Origin: Nostoc sp. FACHB-892
GTDB lineage: Bacteria; Cyanobacteriota; Cyanobacteriia; Cyanobacteriales; Nostocaceae
Assembly (NCBI RefSeq): GCF_014698795.1
Contig: NZ_JACJTR010000003.1
Span: 186,001-250,000, forward strand
Reading direction: 5' to 3'
DNA: 64,000 nt
Below, piece by piece: positions 37,707-48,006 of this stretch; positions within the stretch are counted from its first letter, which is position 1; the number at the start of each line of letters is the position of its first letter. The position numbers were made by a program, and so were the translations under genes. The notes under the pieces were generated by a model that saw only the letters and a list, made by a program, of their open reading frames with translations, had not been told where the DNA came from and ran no database searches.

Positions 37707-39431
37707 TCAATCCTGCACAGTCATTGGCAGACGAATGGTGAAAGTAGAGCCAACTCCCGGCTGACTTTTGACAATAATCTCACCACCCATCATTTGGCAA
37801 AAGTGGCGGCTAATTGCTAACCCCAGTCCCGTACCTCCATACTTTTTGGTAGTTGAGGTATCTCCTTGTGTAAAAGGCTGAAATAACCGCTGTTGTTGAC
37901 GGCTAGACATACCTATACCTGTGTCGGTAACGGTAAAAGTAATCATACCTAAAGGAGCATCCAGTCGTAATTCATCCTTGTCTCTTTTGACCGTGAGCGT
38001 CACCTTGCCGTTTGTAGTGAATTTACTGGCGTTGCTTAGTAAGTTTAACAATACCTGCCGCATCCTGGTTTGATCGGCGTACATGGTGCCAAGTTGCTCA
38101 TCAAAATCCACTTCTAAAACATTGGCATTTTTTTCTATAGCTGGTTTAACTGTGAGGACGACGTTATGAATCAGCGTTGCAATCTCGAATGTCTCAGGAT
38201 AGAGGGTCATTTTCCCCGCTTCAATTTTTGACAAGTCGAGGATTTCGTTAATCAAGTGCAATAGATGCTTACCAGCAGAGTTAATTGTTTCTAAATCTGT
38301 GATAAAGTCTACCGATAAACCAAGATCGGTAGCATCATCTTCTAAAAGTTGGCTCAAGCCAATGACAGCATTTAATGGTGTGCGTAATTCGTGACTGACA
38401 TTGGCCAGAAATATGCTTTTTGCTTTGCTAGCAGCTTCCGCTAGTTCTTTAGCTTGTTGTAGTTCTTTTGTTCGCTCAGATACCCGCTCAATCAGACGAT
38501 TTAGAGATTTGGCGAGTAGTCCAATTTCATCTTCAGTGGTGACGGGCGCTCGCAAATCAAAATTATGTTTTCTCGCCACTTGTTCAGCTACTTGGGTAAC
38601 AGTGATAACTGGTTCCGCGATCGCTCGACTGGTACGCCAAGCTACAATAGCTGCGATCGCCACCGAAACCAGCATGCTCATCATCACGATGAATCGCTCA
38701 ACTACTTTTGCCTGCTCGACCGCTTTTTGCCTTTCTTGCTCTTGAACTTCAGCAGTTTGCAGGATGTTAGCCAAGTTTTGAGAAAGCTGGTCTAGCCGCA
38801 CGGCTGTTTCACCACGCATAATTGTCAATAACTGCGATCGGGCAGAGGAAATCTGCTGAGGCTGCACTTGTGAGGAGTCAACTTCCTTTAAGACGACCTC
38901 GATTTGGTCAACATAAGCTTTTAAATTATTCTTGTAATCCAGCAATAACGTCTGTAAAGTTGAACTTGTTGCTGCTAGTCTTTTAGGTTTACTGTCAATA
39001 AATCCGGAAATTTTTGATTCTAATTGCTTGGCTTTTTCAACATTCTTCAGAAAATCGGCTTTTTTGCTTTCTAGCTGTTGTGGATTTTCCAATACAGCAA
39101 CTAGGTTAGAGCTATGTAATTGTGCCCCTACTACTGCATCTTTATAATTACTCAGTAGTTGCCCTTGTTCATAGGCTTGATTGAATTGCCTGACTTCCCT
39201 TCCCCGGTAGTAGTTGGCGATCACTAACCCAGTCAGTGAGCCAAAAAAGCCAATTCCGATAGCTACAAAATACCCATAGCCAATTTTTTGATGGATGCGC
39301 CAAGAACTGGCTTTGAGTTTCCCTCGTGAGGGAAATTCTATGGTTGGGAGTTCGTCTGTCGATGGCTCTTCGGCTGACACTTTTTTGCTTTCTGAACTGC
39401 TGTCGATAGGGTTGGCTTTTGAGGAACGCAT
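37707..39431 (-). CDS. membrane sensor histidine kinase (TM-periplasmic-TM-HAMP-HK)
   Basis: 574 residues. A charged cytoplasmic N-terminus (1-50) is followed by TM1 (about 52-73), a helical periplasmic sensor (about 75-245, four-helix-bundle-like), TM2 (about 247-266) and a HAMP domain (about 268-322). The HisKA domain has H347 in [13 protein letters not shown], and HATPase motifs are [16 protein letters not shown] and GTGLGLAIS. No receiver. A strong ribosome site (AGGAGG, 9 nt from ATG) fixes the start. The ligand and the cognate regulator are not in the neighbourhood. Confidence 0.88.
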   Translation of the reverse strand: MRSSKANPIDSSSESKKVSAEEPSTDELPTIEFPSRGKLKASSWRIHQKIGYGYFVAIGIGFFGSLTGLVIANYYRGREVRQFNQAYEQGQLLSNYKDAVVGAQLHSSNLVAVLENPQQLESKKADFLKNVEKAKQLESKISGFIDSKPKRLAATSSTLQTLLLDYKNNLKAYVDQIEVVLKEVDSSQVQPQQISSARSQLLTIMRGETAVRLDQLSQNLANILQTAEVQEQERQKAVEQAKVVERFIVMMSMLVSVAIAAIVAWRTSRAIAEPVITVTQVAEQVARKHNFDLRAPVTTEDEIGLLAKSLNRLIERVSERTKELQQAKELAEAASKAKSIFLANVSHELRTPLNAVIGLSQLLEDDATDLGLSVDFITDLETINSAGKHLLHLINEILDLSKIEAGKMTLYPETFEIATLIHNVVLTVKPAIEKNANVLEVDFDEQLGTMYADQTRMRQVLLNLLSNASKFTTNGKVTLTVKRDKDELRLDAPLGMITFTVTDTGIGMSSRQQQRLFQPFTQGDTSTTKKYGGTGLGLAISRHFCQMMGGEIIVKSQPGVGSTFTIRLPMTVQD

Positions 39432-40459
39432 TTCTTAAACCTCCTAGCCTTCCCGCAAAAATCACCAAATCAGTTTAGCTTGTGCAAACAATTTAATTGG
39501 TGATTAACATTTACATTATCTTCTTTTATAGCAATAGCAAATCATTACTTACTAGATAATTAACAGAACCTTATATAGTATGAGTAGTTTTGATAGCAAT
39601 GCTGCTAAGTACACTTACTGACAGCGAATAAATTCACTTTTTTCAGCAGTAACGAATAATTTCCTACACTAAAAGACCTATCTGAGACTGTCTTCTCCTT
39701 ACCACAACACTTTCCTCAATATCTGGTTGATAGCAATAAGTTCTTGCCATCAAGTATGCCACTACTCTACCTTAACTGCTTCCTTATAAAATTAATACAA
39801 TCAGGAAAAAAACAAAAGCTTTAAGATTCCTTGGGCATGGGGCACTTATCCTGAGCTATGCCGTAAAGTCTACTGCATAGCTATGCTTTGAGCGCAACCT
39901 CTCGTGGAGAAGATATGAACTATTTCTCCCTTATCTGCCTGATCCTCAATCAATAGGCACACATATCATAAAATAATTCTACAGTCTAGTCTATGTGAAT
40001 ACACAAAAACCTTTATTACGTATTAATATCAATACGAATGCGTTAATTGACGAATGCGGCTTAAGATAGCTTTAATATCGGCTAAAATCGGCTTTTAGGC
40101 TTATATAAATGAGATGTGGATAGATTTTTGCATGATTGTACTTAAATTTAGTACGATTATGAGCGAATGACACGGAATGGGATAATCACAACCTGAGGAT
40201 TCGAGTTGATTCAAAAAAGAACTCAGAAAGCTGGCTATAGTACATCCTGCTGTCTTCTTAGTTCTATCCTCCTACTGGCTTTCTACCTTGTAGTTGATGC
40301 AGTAGATATTATGAGGCAATTATAGTTATAGGACACTAAAACCCTTTTGTGCCCTTTACACAATTGTACTAATGCACTTGTGCATTACCTAATCAACAGC
40401 CTTGTGGTTGTAATTATCCAGATTAGAAAAACTCAACTGTCAAATTTACGGGAGTTAAA
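39432..40459. other. long spacer with repeat modules
   Basis: 1028 bp with no supported gene. At 39836-39915 there is a GGGCATG tract and the modules 'gagctatgccgtaaag' and 'cctctcgtggagaag'. The promoter of the CAAD gene should lie near its right end but was not identified. Confidence 0.5.
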
Positions 40460-40897
40460 ATGCCAGAACAAGAATTTACCGAAACCACATCTAAAGATAC
40501 TACAGTGGCAGAGATCAACAGCCAAACGGGAACCATCACCAAACTCCAACCTCCCGCACAGTCTCAAGATGAATGGCAAAAATATGGTGAGCAAATTTCT
40601 AGCTTTTTAGCAACATTGCCAGAATATCTAGGAAGCTTTTTTAATCAATACAAGCAACCCCTGATCACTGTTGGTATAATTGTGGGATCAATTGTTGGGG
40701 TTAAAGTACTCTTGGCAGTATTAGATGCTTTGAATGATATCCCCTTGGTAGCACCTACTTTTGAGTTGATTGGTATTGGTTACTCTGCCTGGTTTGTTTA
40801 CCGCTATTTACTCAAAGCCTCAACCAGGAAAGAGTTAACTAATGAAATTACCACTCTTAAATCACAAGTGGTTGGTAAAGGAATTCCAGAAGCTTAA
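40460..40897 (+). CDS. CAAD-domain thylakoid membrane protein
   Basis: 145 residues. The C-terminal CAAD domain (cyanobacterial aminoacyl-tRNA synthetase appended domain) has two membrane helices (about 68-90 and 103-120): QPLITVGIIVGSIVGVKVLL and LIGIGYSAWFVYRYLL, with KASTRKEL after them. As a stand-alone protein it resembles the CURT1/ThylaK family that shapes or anchors in thylakoid membranes. The N-terminal 45 residues are Thr/Gln-rich and likely disordered. ATG at 40460 follows GGGAG by 5 nt. Confidence 0.87.
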   Translation: MPEQEFTETTSKDTTVAEINSQTGTITKLQPPAQSQDEWQKYGEQISSFLATLPEYLGSFFNQYKQPLITVGIIVGSIVGVKVLLAVLDALNDIPLVAPTFELIGIGYSAWFVYRYLLKASTRKELTNEITTLKSQVVGKGIPEA

Positions 40898-40975
40898 TAT
40901 TTAAATTATCGCTTCTCTATAAGACGTTACGCCTAGCTTGTTCCTGTGTAAGAGCAAGAGCTAATTCAAAATCAC

Positions 40976-41012
40976 AGAAGTCTGATCGCCGGAAGTCGGT
41001 GATCAGACTTCT
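40976..41012. terminator. bidirectional hairpin terminator
   Basis: A 12-bp perfect stem AGAAGTCTGATC / GATCAGACTTCT, with further pairing in the loop, lies between the convergent CAAD and SLH genes. Confidence 0.75.
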
Positions 41013-41036
41013 CTCAAAATTACTACGAATTAGTAA

Positions 41037-42188
41037 TTATTGTTGAGACGAGTTTTCTGCTGACAAGTTACCTTTTAAGTTCGGTTTTGGAGTGCGCGAA
41101 GATACTGAAGAAAAGCTACGGCTACGTACAATATTTTGAGATGGGATTGCCTCCAACTTGCCGCGTTTTACTAAAGCTTGATGAATCATTGCTGCTACTT
41201 CAGTACGAGTAGCTGCTTTGTTGGGAGCAAGAATTTGTGAATTTGGATAGTTAACTACCAAACCATTGGCTGTAGCAGCAGCTATTTTGCTGATAGCATA
41301 GGTTGGAATATTTTTAGCATCTTTATAAACACTTAAAACCTGATTTGGGGAAGTAGGTGCTTTCAAATTTAACCCACTAGCAAGGGCAACTAAAACTTGC
41401 ACTCGTGAAATATTTTGTTGTGGTTTGAAGGTTTTTTTCGGGTACCCTTTGAGAAATCCGGCACTTATGGCTTGGTTAATTGCTGGAGTTGCCCAGAATT
41501 TTGCTGGTACATCTTGAAATGCGATCGCAGTTTTAGTTCGGTCTTGGTCAAAGGCTTTTTGCAGTATAGCAGCAAATTCGGCGCGGTTTACAGGCTGATT
41601 TGGTCTAAAAGAATAATCAGGAAAACCCTTGAGAATACCACGGGAAGAAAGAACATCTATAAAAGGCCGACCCCAAAAGTTATTGGTTACATCGTTAAAT
41701 GCAATTGGCGGCGGAATGATGGATTTTTGTTTTGCTGGAGTTACTAAAGGCAATGCTGATAACGTAACTGATGACTCAAGTCCTGCTGAAGAGGGTACAG
41801 GTGTCTGTAGTTGTGAGGATTGAGTTGGGATTACCTGAGCAGATGGTAACACTGGGCGGGAAGAAGTTGTGCTGTTACTCGGGGATGAAAGTGTCGTGGG
41901 TTCAACAACAGCCTCAGGTGGAGCTGATGGCAAAACGTTGTTGCGATCTGCATTTGGCTCTACCTTGGGAGTAGAAGAGGGCAATACTTGATTTGGTTGA
42001 ACACTTCTAGACGGAGTAGAGGAAGGCGATACCACCCCGTTGAAGTTCCAGCTAGAATCCCTGCGGGACAATGACCAAAAAAGAATTGCTCCAATAGTGG
42101 CGAAGGCAACCAGAATGGCTATAAACTCATCAAAGCCAAGGGCAGTTCTTTGGGATGACTCCGGTTCAGAAGGAGGTCTATTTGTCAT
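41037..42188 (-). CDS. SLH-domain protein, membrane-anchored
   Basis: 383 residues. One N-terminal membrane helix (about 20-37, FIAILVAFATIGAILFW), a long Ser/Pro/Thr-rich linker (about 45-170), then three S-layer homology repeats. These are FNDVTNNFWGRPFIDVL...GFPDYSFRPNQPVNRAEF, FQDVPAKFWATPAINQA...FKPQQNISRVQ and YKDAKNIPTYAISKI...ATRTEVAAM. SLH domains bind secondary cell-wall polymer or peptidoglycan, so the protein may tie the inner membrane to the wall. ATG 42188 (MTNRPPSEPE) is chosen; the longer reading begins 34 codons upstream without support. Confidence 0.85.
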   Translation of the reverse strand: MTNRPPSEPESSQRTALGFDEFIAILVAFATIGAILFWSLSRRDSSWNFNGVVSPSSTPSRSVQPNQVLPSSTPKVEPNADRNNVLPSAPPEAVVEPTTLSSPSNSTTSSRPVLPSAQVIPTQSSQLQTPVPSSAGLESSVTLSALPLVTPAKQKSIIPPPIAFNDVTNNFWGRPFIDVLSSRGILKGFPDYSFRPNQPVNRAEFAAILQKAFDQDRTKTAIAFQDVPAKFWATPAINQAISAGFLKGYPKKTFKPQQNISRVQVLVALASGLNLKAPTSPNQVLSVYKDAKNIPTYAISKIAAATANGLVVNYPNSQILAPNKAATRTEVAAMIHQALVKRGKLEAIPSQNIVRSRSFSSVSSRTPKPNLKGNLSAENSSQQ

Positions 42189-42595
42189 CGTGATTACCCT
42201 AGTAGCAGTAAAATTCGTGTCTAAACAAATTAAGCCACAGATGGCTCTTTTACACCACCCCTTTTTAATTCGTAATTCGTAACTTGACACTCCTCGCTCT
42301 AATGAAAGCCAAGTTTAGATTTCACTTGAGCAATTTTAAGGTCAAAGGTAAAAAAGGCACATCGATAGTGAAGTGTTAGCGAGTATTTGTACCCTTAGAG
42401 GGAAGCAAGCAAGAGCGTCCGTCTGCGACACGCTCCCGCGAACATAGACACTGCTTGTCTCCACAACCGCCTCAGAATAAATAGCTAGCTATACTAGTTT
42501 AATTAAATACCTCAATCGAAACCGGATTTAGACGGTGGCAGAATGTAAAATATTAACTTATTGTTTACCTGTCTTTGTAAAAATCAGGGTGTCTA
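42189..42595. other. divergent spacer with repeat fragment
   Basis: 407 bp between the SLH and kinase genes. The stretch 42395-42470 resembles the 'ctcccgcgaac' spacer repeats. No gene is supported. Confidence 0.45.
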
Positions 42596-43954
42596 GTGTC
42601 AGAAGAATTCAGTTGCCAAATCTCACCACCATTTGTGTCTCTTGGTAGCGATCGCGATATCGATTTAGATTCAACCCTCCAAGAACTACCAATGTACAAC
42701 TTCCCAGTGGAAATCAACCGCACTGGTATGGAAGTAGCTAATTTTTTGGAAAAATACCCTCTGCTACCAGGAGTAATTTTGGTAGAACAAGGAAAGTTCA
42801 TTGGGATGATTTCGCGGCGGCGACTGCTGGAATTTTTGATTCGTCCCTATGGACAAGAGTTATTAGTTCAGCAACCATTAGCCGTTCTCTACACCTATGC
42901 GCGGATACCAATGTTGCTGCTTGCTGATACAACATCGATTTTAACTGCAATGCAACTTAGCTTAAAGCGATCGCCAGAGTTCTTAGCAGAACCAATTGTA
43001 GTAGAAACAGAATCTGGTACTTATAGATTGTTAGATGTACAAGAATTAAATATTATTTCTTGGCAAATTCGAGGAATCGACAATCTGGTACGGTATGAAC
43101 GCAGCCAAGCCCAAATGATTCAAAATGATAAAATGGCAAATCTGGGACGTTTGGTAGACGGCGTAGCGCACGAAATTTTAGACCCAGTGGGTTTTATTTG
43201 GGGTAACATAACTTACGTTTCAAACTACAGTCAAGATTTGCTCAAGTTGATAGCGGCTTATGAGCAAGAGTTACCATCGGCTTCCCAGGCAATTAATCAA
43301 ATTAAAGAAGAGATTGAATTTGATTTTTTAGAACAAGATTTGTCGCGATCGCTTGCTAGTATCCGTACCGGAGCAGAAAGATTAAAAAAACTCGTTACCA
43401 GCTTACAAAACTTCTGCCATATCGACGAGCTTTATCCCAAACCAGTAGATTTACACGCTTGTATAGATAGTATTATTTTATTAATTAATAGCCGTCTTCA
43501 AGGAGAAATTGAAATTGTCAAATACTATGGTCAATTACCTCCAGTCTATTGCTTCATGGGACAAATAAACCAGGTTTTGATGAATATTTTCAGCGAAGTT
43601 GTGGATACTTTACTTAATGAAGCAGTGCGACAGCAATTGCATATAGAAGATACAAAAACTGTTCAAAAACCCCGAATTGAGATTACTACAGAAGTAATTT
43701 CGCAAGAAGCAAACAACCCAAATGCACCAGATTCTCGTTGGATATTAATTCGCATTGCTGACAATGGGCCTGGAATGTCTCAAGAATTACAACAGCAAAT
43801 TATGGAGTCTTTTTCGCTTGAAACAAAAAATAGTAAAAATACTAGTTTAGCAGTAAGTTATCGAATTATAACAGTAAGACATGGTGGAAAATTAAATTTC
43901 AATTCGCAAATTGGTATAGGTACAAAATTTGAAATTTTATTGCCTTTAGTTTAA
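42596..43954 (+). CDS. CBS-like domain histidine kinase with degenerate ATP-binding boxes
   Basis: 452 residues. Residues 30-155 look like a CBS-domain pair (PLLPGVILVEQGKFIGMISRRRLLEFL, then LADTTSILTAMQLSL). The H-box is present (GVAHEILDPVGF, H192), then a coiled dimerisation helix and an ATPase-like domain. The G1 box (IADNGPGM) is good, but the N-box reads QVLMNIFSEVVDTL without the usual second Asn, and the G2 region reads KNTSLAVSYRII instead of GxGLGL. It may bind nucleotide poorly or act as a receptor without normal kinase activity. GTG at 42596 is the start; no earlier ATG fits. Confidence 0.72.
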   Translation: MSEEFSCQISPPFVSLGSDRDIDLDSTLQELPMYNFPVEINRTGMEVANFLEKYPLLPGVILVEQGKFIGMISRRRLLEFLIRPYGQELLVQQPLAVLYTYARIPMLLLADTTSILTAMQLSLKRSPEFLAEPIVVETESGTYRLLDVQELNIISWQIRGIDNLVRYERSQAQMIQNDKMANLGRLVDGVAHEILDPVGFIWGNITYVSNYSQDLLKLIAAYEQELPSASQAINQIKEEIEFDFLEQDLSRSLASIRTGAERLKKLVTSLQNFCHIDELYPKPVDLHACIDSIILLINSRLQGEIEIVKYYGQLPPVYCFMGQINQVLMNIFSEVVDTLLNEAVRQQLHIEDTKTVQKPRIEITTEVISQEANNPNAPDSRWILIRIADNGPGMSQELQQQIMESFSLETKNSKNTSLAVSYRIITVRHGGKLNFNSQIGIGTKFEILLPLV

Positions 43955-43964
43955 TTAAAAAAAT

Positions 43965-43990
43965 CCGCTTTTATTTATAAATAAAAGCGG
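43965..43990. terminator. hairpin terminator
   Basis: A perfect 26-bp palindrome with arms CCGCTTTTATTTA and TAAATAAAAGCGG. An A-run on its left becomes ATTTTTTTAA on the minus strand, so it can terminate the GH57 gene and probably the kinase as well. Confidence 0.85.
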
Positions 43991-44078
43991 ACACGATATT
44001 AGGGAGAATCAAACCTTAACCCAAGCAAGCATATTTTTGGTGTTTGAATACTTATTTATACCCGTTCCAGCTCACAGT

Positions 44079-45575
44079 TCAATTTATCTGCAATAAATTT
44101 TCGCCACGTTGATAAATTTCCCGTGCATAGTCAGTCCAAGCGCCTTGTCCCCAATAACGAAAACAACTGGTTTGCAGCAAAAGATTATGTAAAAGAACGT
44201 TACGGTAATGAGATTGTCTGGTAACAGGTTCTCCTGAATCAATTTGCTGTAATGGATCAAATTTTTGATGAAATAAACTGCTTAATCGATACATGGGAGA
44301 TAACACATTTTCATATCCTTTTACCCAACTGATATGATTTGTCCAGGAAGCTCCATCTAAATGAAAATTAGAGTTTATTTGCTTTAATTCTTGAATGGCA
44401 TTCTCTACAGCTTCCGGTTGACAATTGTCTGGTGAAACTCGCTCCCAAATCTGATGTTGTCCCACTGGCTGACAAGTTGGATAGTCTTCTGGGTTGTATC
44501 CGGCAGCTTCGATTAATTCTAAATATTCTGTACCGCCCATCCCGACAACACCTGATTTTCCTCCCCCGTTATTGACCATATCCCACCAAGCTTGTTTAAA
44601 AGCGTTAGGAAATTCATTCATCATCACGCCGCCATTTTCACCATCTCCAATTTGGCTAACTATTGGTGGTATAAAAACATTACCAATTTGCTGTTTGGAT
44701 AAGGTTTTGGCTTCATAATAAGGCTGCATTTGTGCAACTAATTTAGTATCCGAACCTTGGGTTTTAATTAAGGCTGTGATGCTAATTGTTTCGCCTTGAG
44801 AATTGCGGGCAACTAGACGATGTGGTAAATGTTTGTGGGTAAGAGATTTACCGCTCATTGTTTCTACAGAATGCTCTTGAACAAGTAACCAGCGATATCC
44901 GCATTCTTTCAGCGCTTTCACAAATTCAAAAAGAGCATCAGGGTGATTTGGTAGGTGCATCTCTGGAGGCGAAAATCCCTTGACTCGCGCTAGTGCTTCC
45001 CAGCCAAAAATTGCCGCAAAGTGATGTTGCCATGCAATGATATGCAATTTGATATCTGCTATGGGTGTAGAAGGAATAACTGCATGGCCCCACATTGTAC
45101 CCAGCCATTCTACATAAGGTTGGTAGGTGCGATCGCAAGTAATCCGTTTGAGATTATCGAGAACATCATCGCGTCCCATTTGCCGCAGTCCCCACAGAAG
45201 ATTACCTGAGTAATCCAACATCACACGGGGATTGCAACCTTGACTGACAAGTTCGGGGATCAAGTCTCCCATGCGGCTATAACAATGGGCAAAAGGATCT
45301 GCATTGTGGTTATCCCCTTCATGAGGATGTTCAAACATATATTGCAGATTGCTGATGAGTGTACCACCATTTCCAGCAGGTATAGTTGGCTGGTGCATGT
45401 GTAAGGCGATCGCAAACACAGCATTGACATCTTTTAAGCGAATATTTGTTGTTGGTAAAAATACTGGTTGATTGTGGTTAACTACAGAGAGAACCTCTGT
45501 TTCCCAACCAGAAATATTTGGCAAGCCATCAATAATTTCGGGTAAATTACTAAGAGTTGTGGGGAAGGACAGCAT
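44079..45575 (-). CDS. glycoside hydrolase family 57 protein
   Basis: 498 residues. The GH57 start is seen in FAIALHMHQPTIPAG (beta-strand with HxHQP), followed by LDYSGNLLWGL, WGHAVIPSTPI and MHLPNHPDAL. Enzymes of this family act on alpha-glucans (amylopullulanase, branching or 4-alpha-glucanotransferase), so a role in glycogen handling is likely. The nucleophile position cannot be assigned safely. ATG 45575 (MLSFPTTLSN) follows a GGAG ribosome site by about 8 nt; the frame extends five codons further to a TTG. Confidence 0.82.
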   Translation of the reverse strand: MLSFPTTLSNLPEIIDGLPNISGWETEVLSVVNHNQPVFLPTTNIRLKDVNAVFAIALHMHQPTIPAGNGGTLISNLQYMFEHPHEGDNHNADPFAHCYSRMGDLIPELVSQGCNPRVMLDYSGNLLWGLRQMGRDDVLDNLKRITCDRTYQPYVEWLGTMWGHAVIPSTPIADIKLHIIAWQHHFAAIFGWEALARVKGFSPPEMHLPNHPDALFEFVKALKECGYRWLLVQEHSVETMSGKSLTHKHLPHRLVARNSQGETISITALIKTQGSDTKLVAQMQPYYEAKTLSKQQIGNVFIPPIVSQIGDGENGGVMMNEFPNAFKQAWWDMVNNGGGKSGVVGMGGTEYLELIEAAGYNPEDYPTCQPVGQHQIWERVSPDNCQPEAVENAIQELKQINSNFHLDGASWTNHISWVKGYENVLSPMYRLSSLFHQKFDPLQQIDSGEPVTRQSHYRNVLLHNLLLQTSCFRYWGQGAWTDYAREIYQRGENLLQIN

Positions 45576-45651
45576 TTCTGGTAGCTCCAATATGAGTTAT
45601 ATCGAGAAAATTACGTTTGTATTTAATAAGACTTGACTCAACATATATACA

Positions 45652-46239
45652 ATGAATACCCCAAGTCACGCTATTCTCAATTTGGTGATTTTCAATCAAC
45701 AACTGCGAACTCAGGCAAGTGCGGCAATTGTCATCGGCGCAGTCTTACCAGATATTCCCATCTTTGTGTTCTACTTCTTAATGAAGTTTGTTTACCATCT
45801 GCCAACACGCCAGATTTGGTCAGAAGTCTATTATCAACCTTTTTGGCAAGCTATTGTCAGTACGTTTCATTCGATTCCACTGGCATTGCTTGGAATATTG
45901 ATTGCCCATATCTGGAGTTGGCAGTTGATTGAAATTGGCTTCGTCAGTATGGTGTTACATTCTCTTTTAGATTTACCAGTTCATAACAATGACGCTCACC
46001 GACACTTTTTTCCTTTCAGTAATTACCGTTTTATCAGCCCTGTTTCTTATTGGGACTCAAATCATTATGGCGCAATCGCAGCTTTGGTAGAAATCCTGTT
46101 AGTTCTAGGGGCAACTATTTATCTATTTCCTTCCACACGAACCTACTGGGGTAAAGGACTGCTGATTACGGTCAACCTGTTTTATTTGATCGGGTATTTC
46201 CGTTTTTACCTTTTAGCTAAAGGCAATCAACCCCAGTAG
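45652..46239 (+). CDS. membrane protein of the YdjM/DUF4184-like metal-dependent hydrolase type
   Basis: 195 residues with about four hydrophobic helices. The conserved residues MNTPSHAILNL at the start and GAVLPDIPIF, then VLHSLLDLPVHNNDAHRHFFPF, form the His/Asp pattern of membrane-bound putative metal-dependent hydrolases. No substrate is known. Starts with ATG; divergent from the GH57 gene. Confidence 0.68.
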   Translation: MNTPSHAILNLVIFNQQLRTQASAAIVIGAVLPDIPIFVFYFLMKFVYHLPTRQIWSEVYYQPFWQAIVSTFHSIPLALLGILIAHIWSWQLIEIGFVSMVLHSLLDLPVHNNDAHRHFFPFSNYRFISPVSYWDSNHYGAIAALVEILLVLGATIYLFPSTRTYWGKGLLITVNLFYLIGYFRFYLLAKGNQPQ

Positions 46240-46293
46240 GGTAGGTGATGCGCTAAAAAATCTAGAATTTACGCGCAGACACACCATAAATCA

Positions 46294-47121
46294 TCAAAAA
46301 TTCAGTTTCGGCATTAGCTTTTTCAGTTTTTGACTCGGCTGTTGTTTTGTTGATGCTGGCGGAGTTGCTATTCGTAAAATTAGTTCTAGCAACCAAGGAA
46401 CAAAGCGTTGACACCATACAGCTAAATGACTTTGCCATCCGACTAAAATTTCTGGTGAATCATTTTGCATTCCGGTGACGAGTGCTTTAGCCACTTGCTG
46501 GGGAGTCATGGGGATCACCCAGCGAAATAATTTTAAGTCGCGCACCATATCTGTGTCTGTGAGGGAAGGTAGTAATGCAATGACTCGGATATTGTAATCA
46601 GCTAGTTCCTGGCGCAAGGCTTGGGTAAATCCTAAGATGGCAAACTTGGTAGCAGAATAAGTCGCCATCGTCGGTGCAGCCACCTTCCCCATTAGACTTG
46701 ATACATTGACGATTGTTCCCTGCTTTTGGCTGGCCATGCGTCTAGCTATCAGACTAGTGAGGTTGTACATTCCTAACAAGTTCACGGAAATTTCTTCTTG
46801 AACTTGCGGCATTTTAAATTGCAAAAACGAGCTTTGGTATGCGACTCCTGCACAATTAACCAGTAGGTGAATCTGTCCGTAATTGCGCCACAGTTGGGCA
46901 ACAGCGATATTTACTTCAATTGTCTGCGTCAAATCTAAGGGTACGATCGCAGTTTCTGTTCCTATCGCCTCGATTTCGTTAGCTACCTCAACTAACTTTT
47001 GGCGATCGCGTGCTACCAATATCAGTCGCTTTATACCTTGTTGCGCTAGTTCGAGGGCGATCGCTCGTCCAATCCCACGCGAAGCCCCTGTAATTAAGGC
47101 AACTTTACCTTGAATCTCCAT
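46294..47121 (-). CDS. short-chain dehydrogenase/reductase
   Basis: 275-residue classical SDR using NAD(P)H. The cofactor motif is LITGASRGIGRA, the NAG motif appears as VNCAGVAYQ, the catalytic serine is in IVNVSSLMGK and the YxxxK pair in YSATKFAIL. The substrate is not predictable. ATG at 47121 is preceded by GGAGGA at 9 nt, which decides against the upstream in-frame ATG (47181). The C-terminal 30 residues are basic and carry a hydrophobic segment (RFVPWLLELILRIA), which may bring it to the membrane. Confidence 0.88.
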   Translation of the reverse strand: MEIQGKVALITGASRGIGRAIALELAQQGIKRLILVARDRQKLVEVANEIEAIGTETAIVPLDLTQTIEVNIAVAQLWRNYGQIHLLVNCAGVAYQSSFLQFKMPQVQEEISVNLLGMYNLTSLIARRMASQKQGTIVNVSSLMGKVAAPTMATYSATKFAILGFTQALRQELADYNIRVIALLPSLTDTDMVRDLKLFRWVIPMTPQQVAKALVTGMQNDSPEILVGWQSHLAVWCQRFVPWLLELILRIATPPASTKQQPSQKLKKLMPKLNF

Positions 47122-48006
47122 TGGTTTTATCCTCCAAAATTTAAGTCTTACCAAACTCTTCGTTATTGCCGATACACACAATCAAGAGCTACTCACTTGT
47201 CGGCACAAGGTAAGACAAATAATCAATTGCAATTTAAATCAAACTGAAACTAAGCCTTTAGCAACGAGATATTTCTTGGTTAATCTGCAATCCCTCATAA
47301 TTGTCTATACGAGGCAGAAATTTATCGTTTTTAAGCTGTTAAAGCCTAACACACTTGGCTGAATGTATATAGCTCATAGATTTTACTTCTCCTAGATCCG
47401 AGCGCTCATCAGCATCGTTGTCATACACACGTTAGCAATTAAATCAAGCTATTGCAATATTCTTTAATAAGTATTTCTTAATACTTCTTAACTACAAGTA
47501 TATATATGGAAAATATTTTATTAAATAAGTTTTTATGAATACCTCAGTACAAATATCTTACTTCCCTGACAATTAAGCACTCTTTCGAGAAATTGTAATA
47601 TCTCAGTCATAGTTAAGAAACAAAAAAGACATATAGGTTTTGGTCTATTGTTGCAACACCTCATTTATTAAGCTAGTTCACATAACTACGTCAGTATATT
47701 TACTTAAGTAGTTAAAATAAAGGTTTTTGATTTCTATTTTTTAAAGAATAGAAGAAAGAGAGTTGAATTATTGTTTTTAATGTAAATTAGAACAGTATAT
47801 TTCTTTACCAAACCTTTATAAAAAATGTTAACTTGTTTGGCTTTAGCTTTGAGTTTATCAAAGGAATGCTTGAGACTTGCTTAGTGTATAGCAAACTTAA
47901 ATCATTTATGAACAACAAGAACCCCGATTTTTTAGAAAAATCGGGGTTCTAAAGCTTTCAATTTTGACAAATCAAATAAGGCTGGCCTAGTTAAAACTGT
48001 GAGCAA
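47122..48006. other. AT-rich spacer with terminator hairpin
   Basis: 885 bp with no supported gene. A strong hairpin (AGAACCCCGATTTTT / AAAAATCGGGGTTCT) lies near 47927-47952, between the SDR and transporter regions; it resembles the 30882-30914 hairpin in its AGAACC...GGTTCT ends and may end the transporter transcript. Confidence 0.55.
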
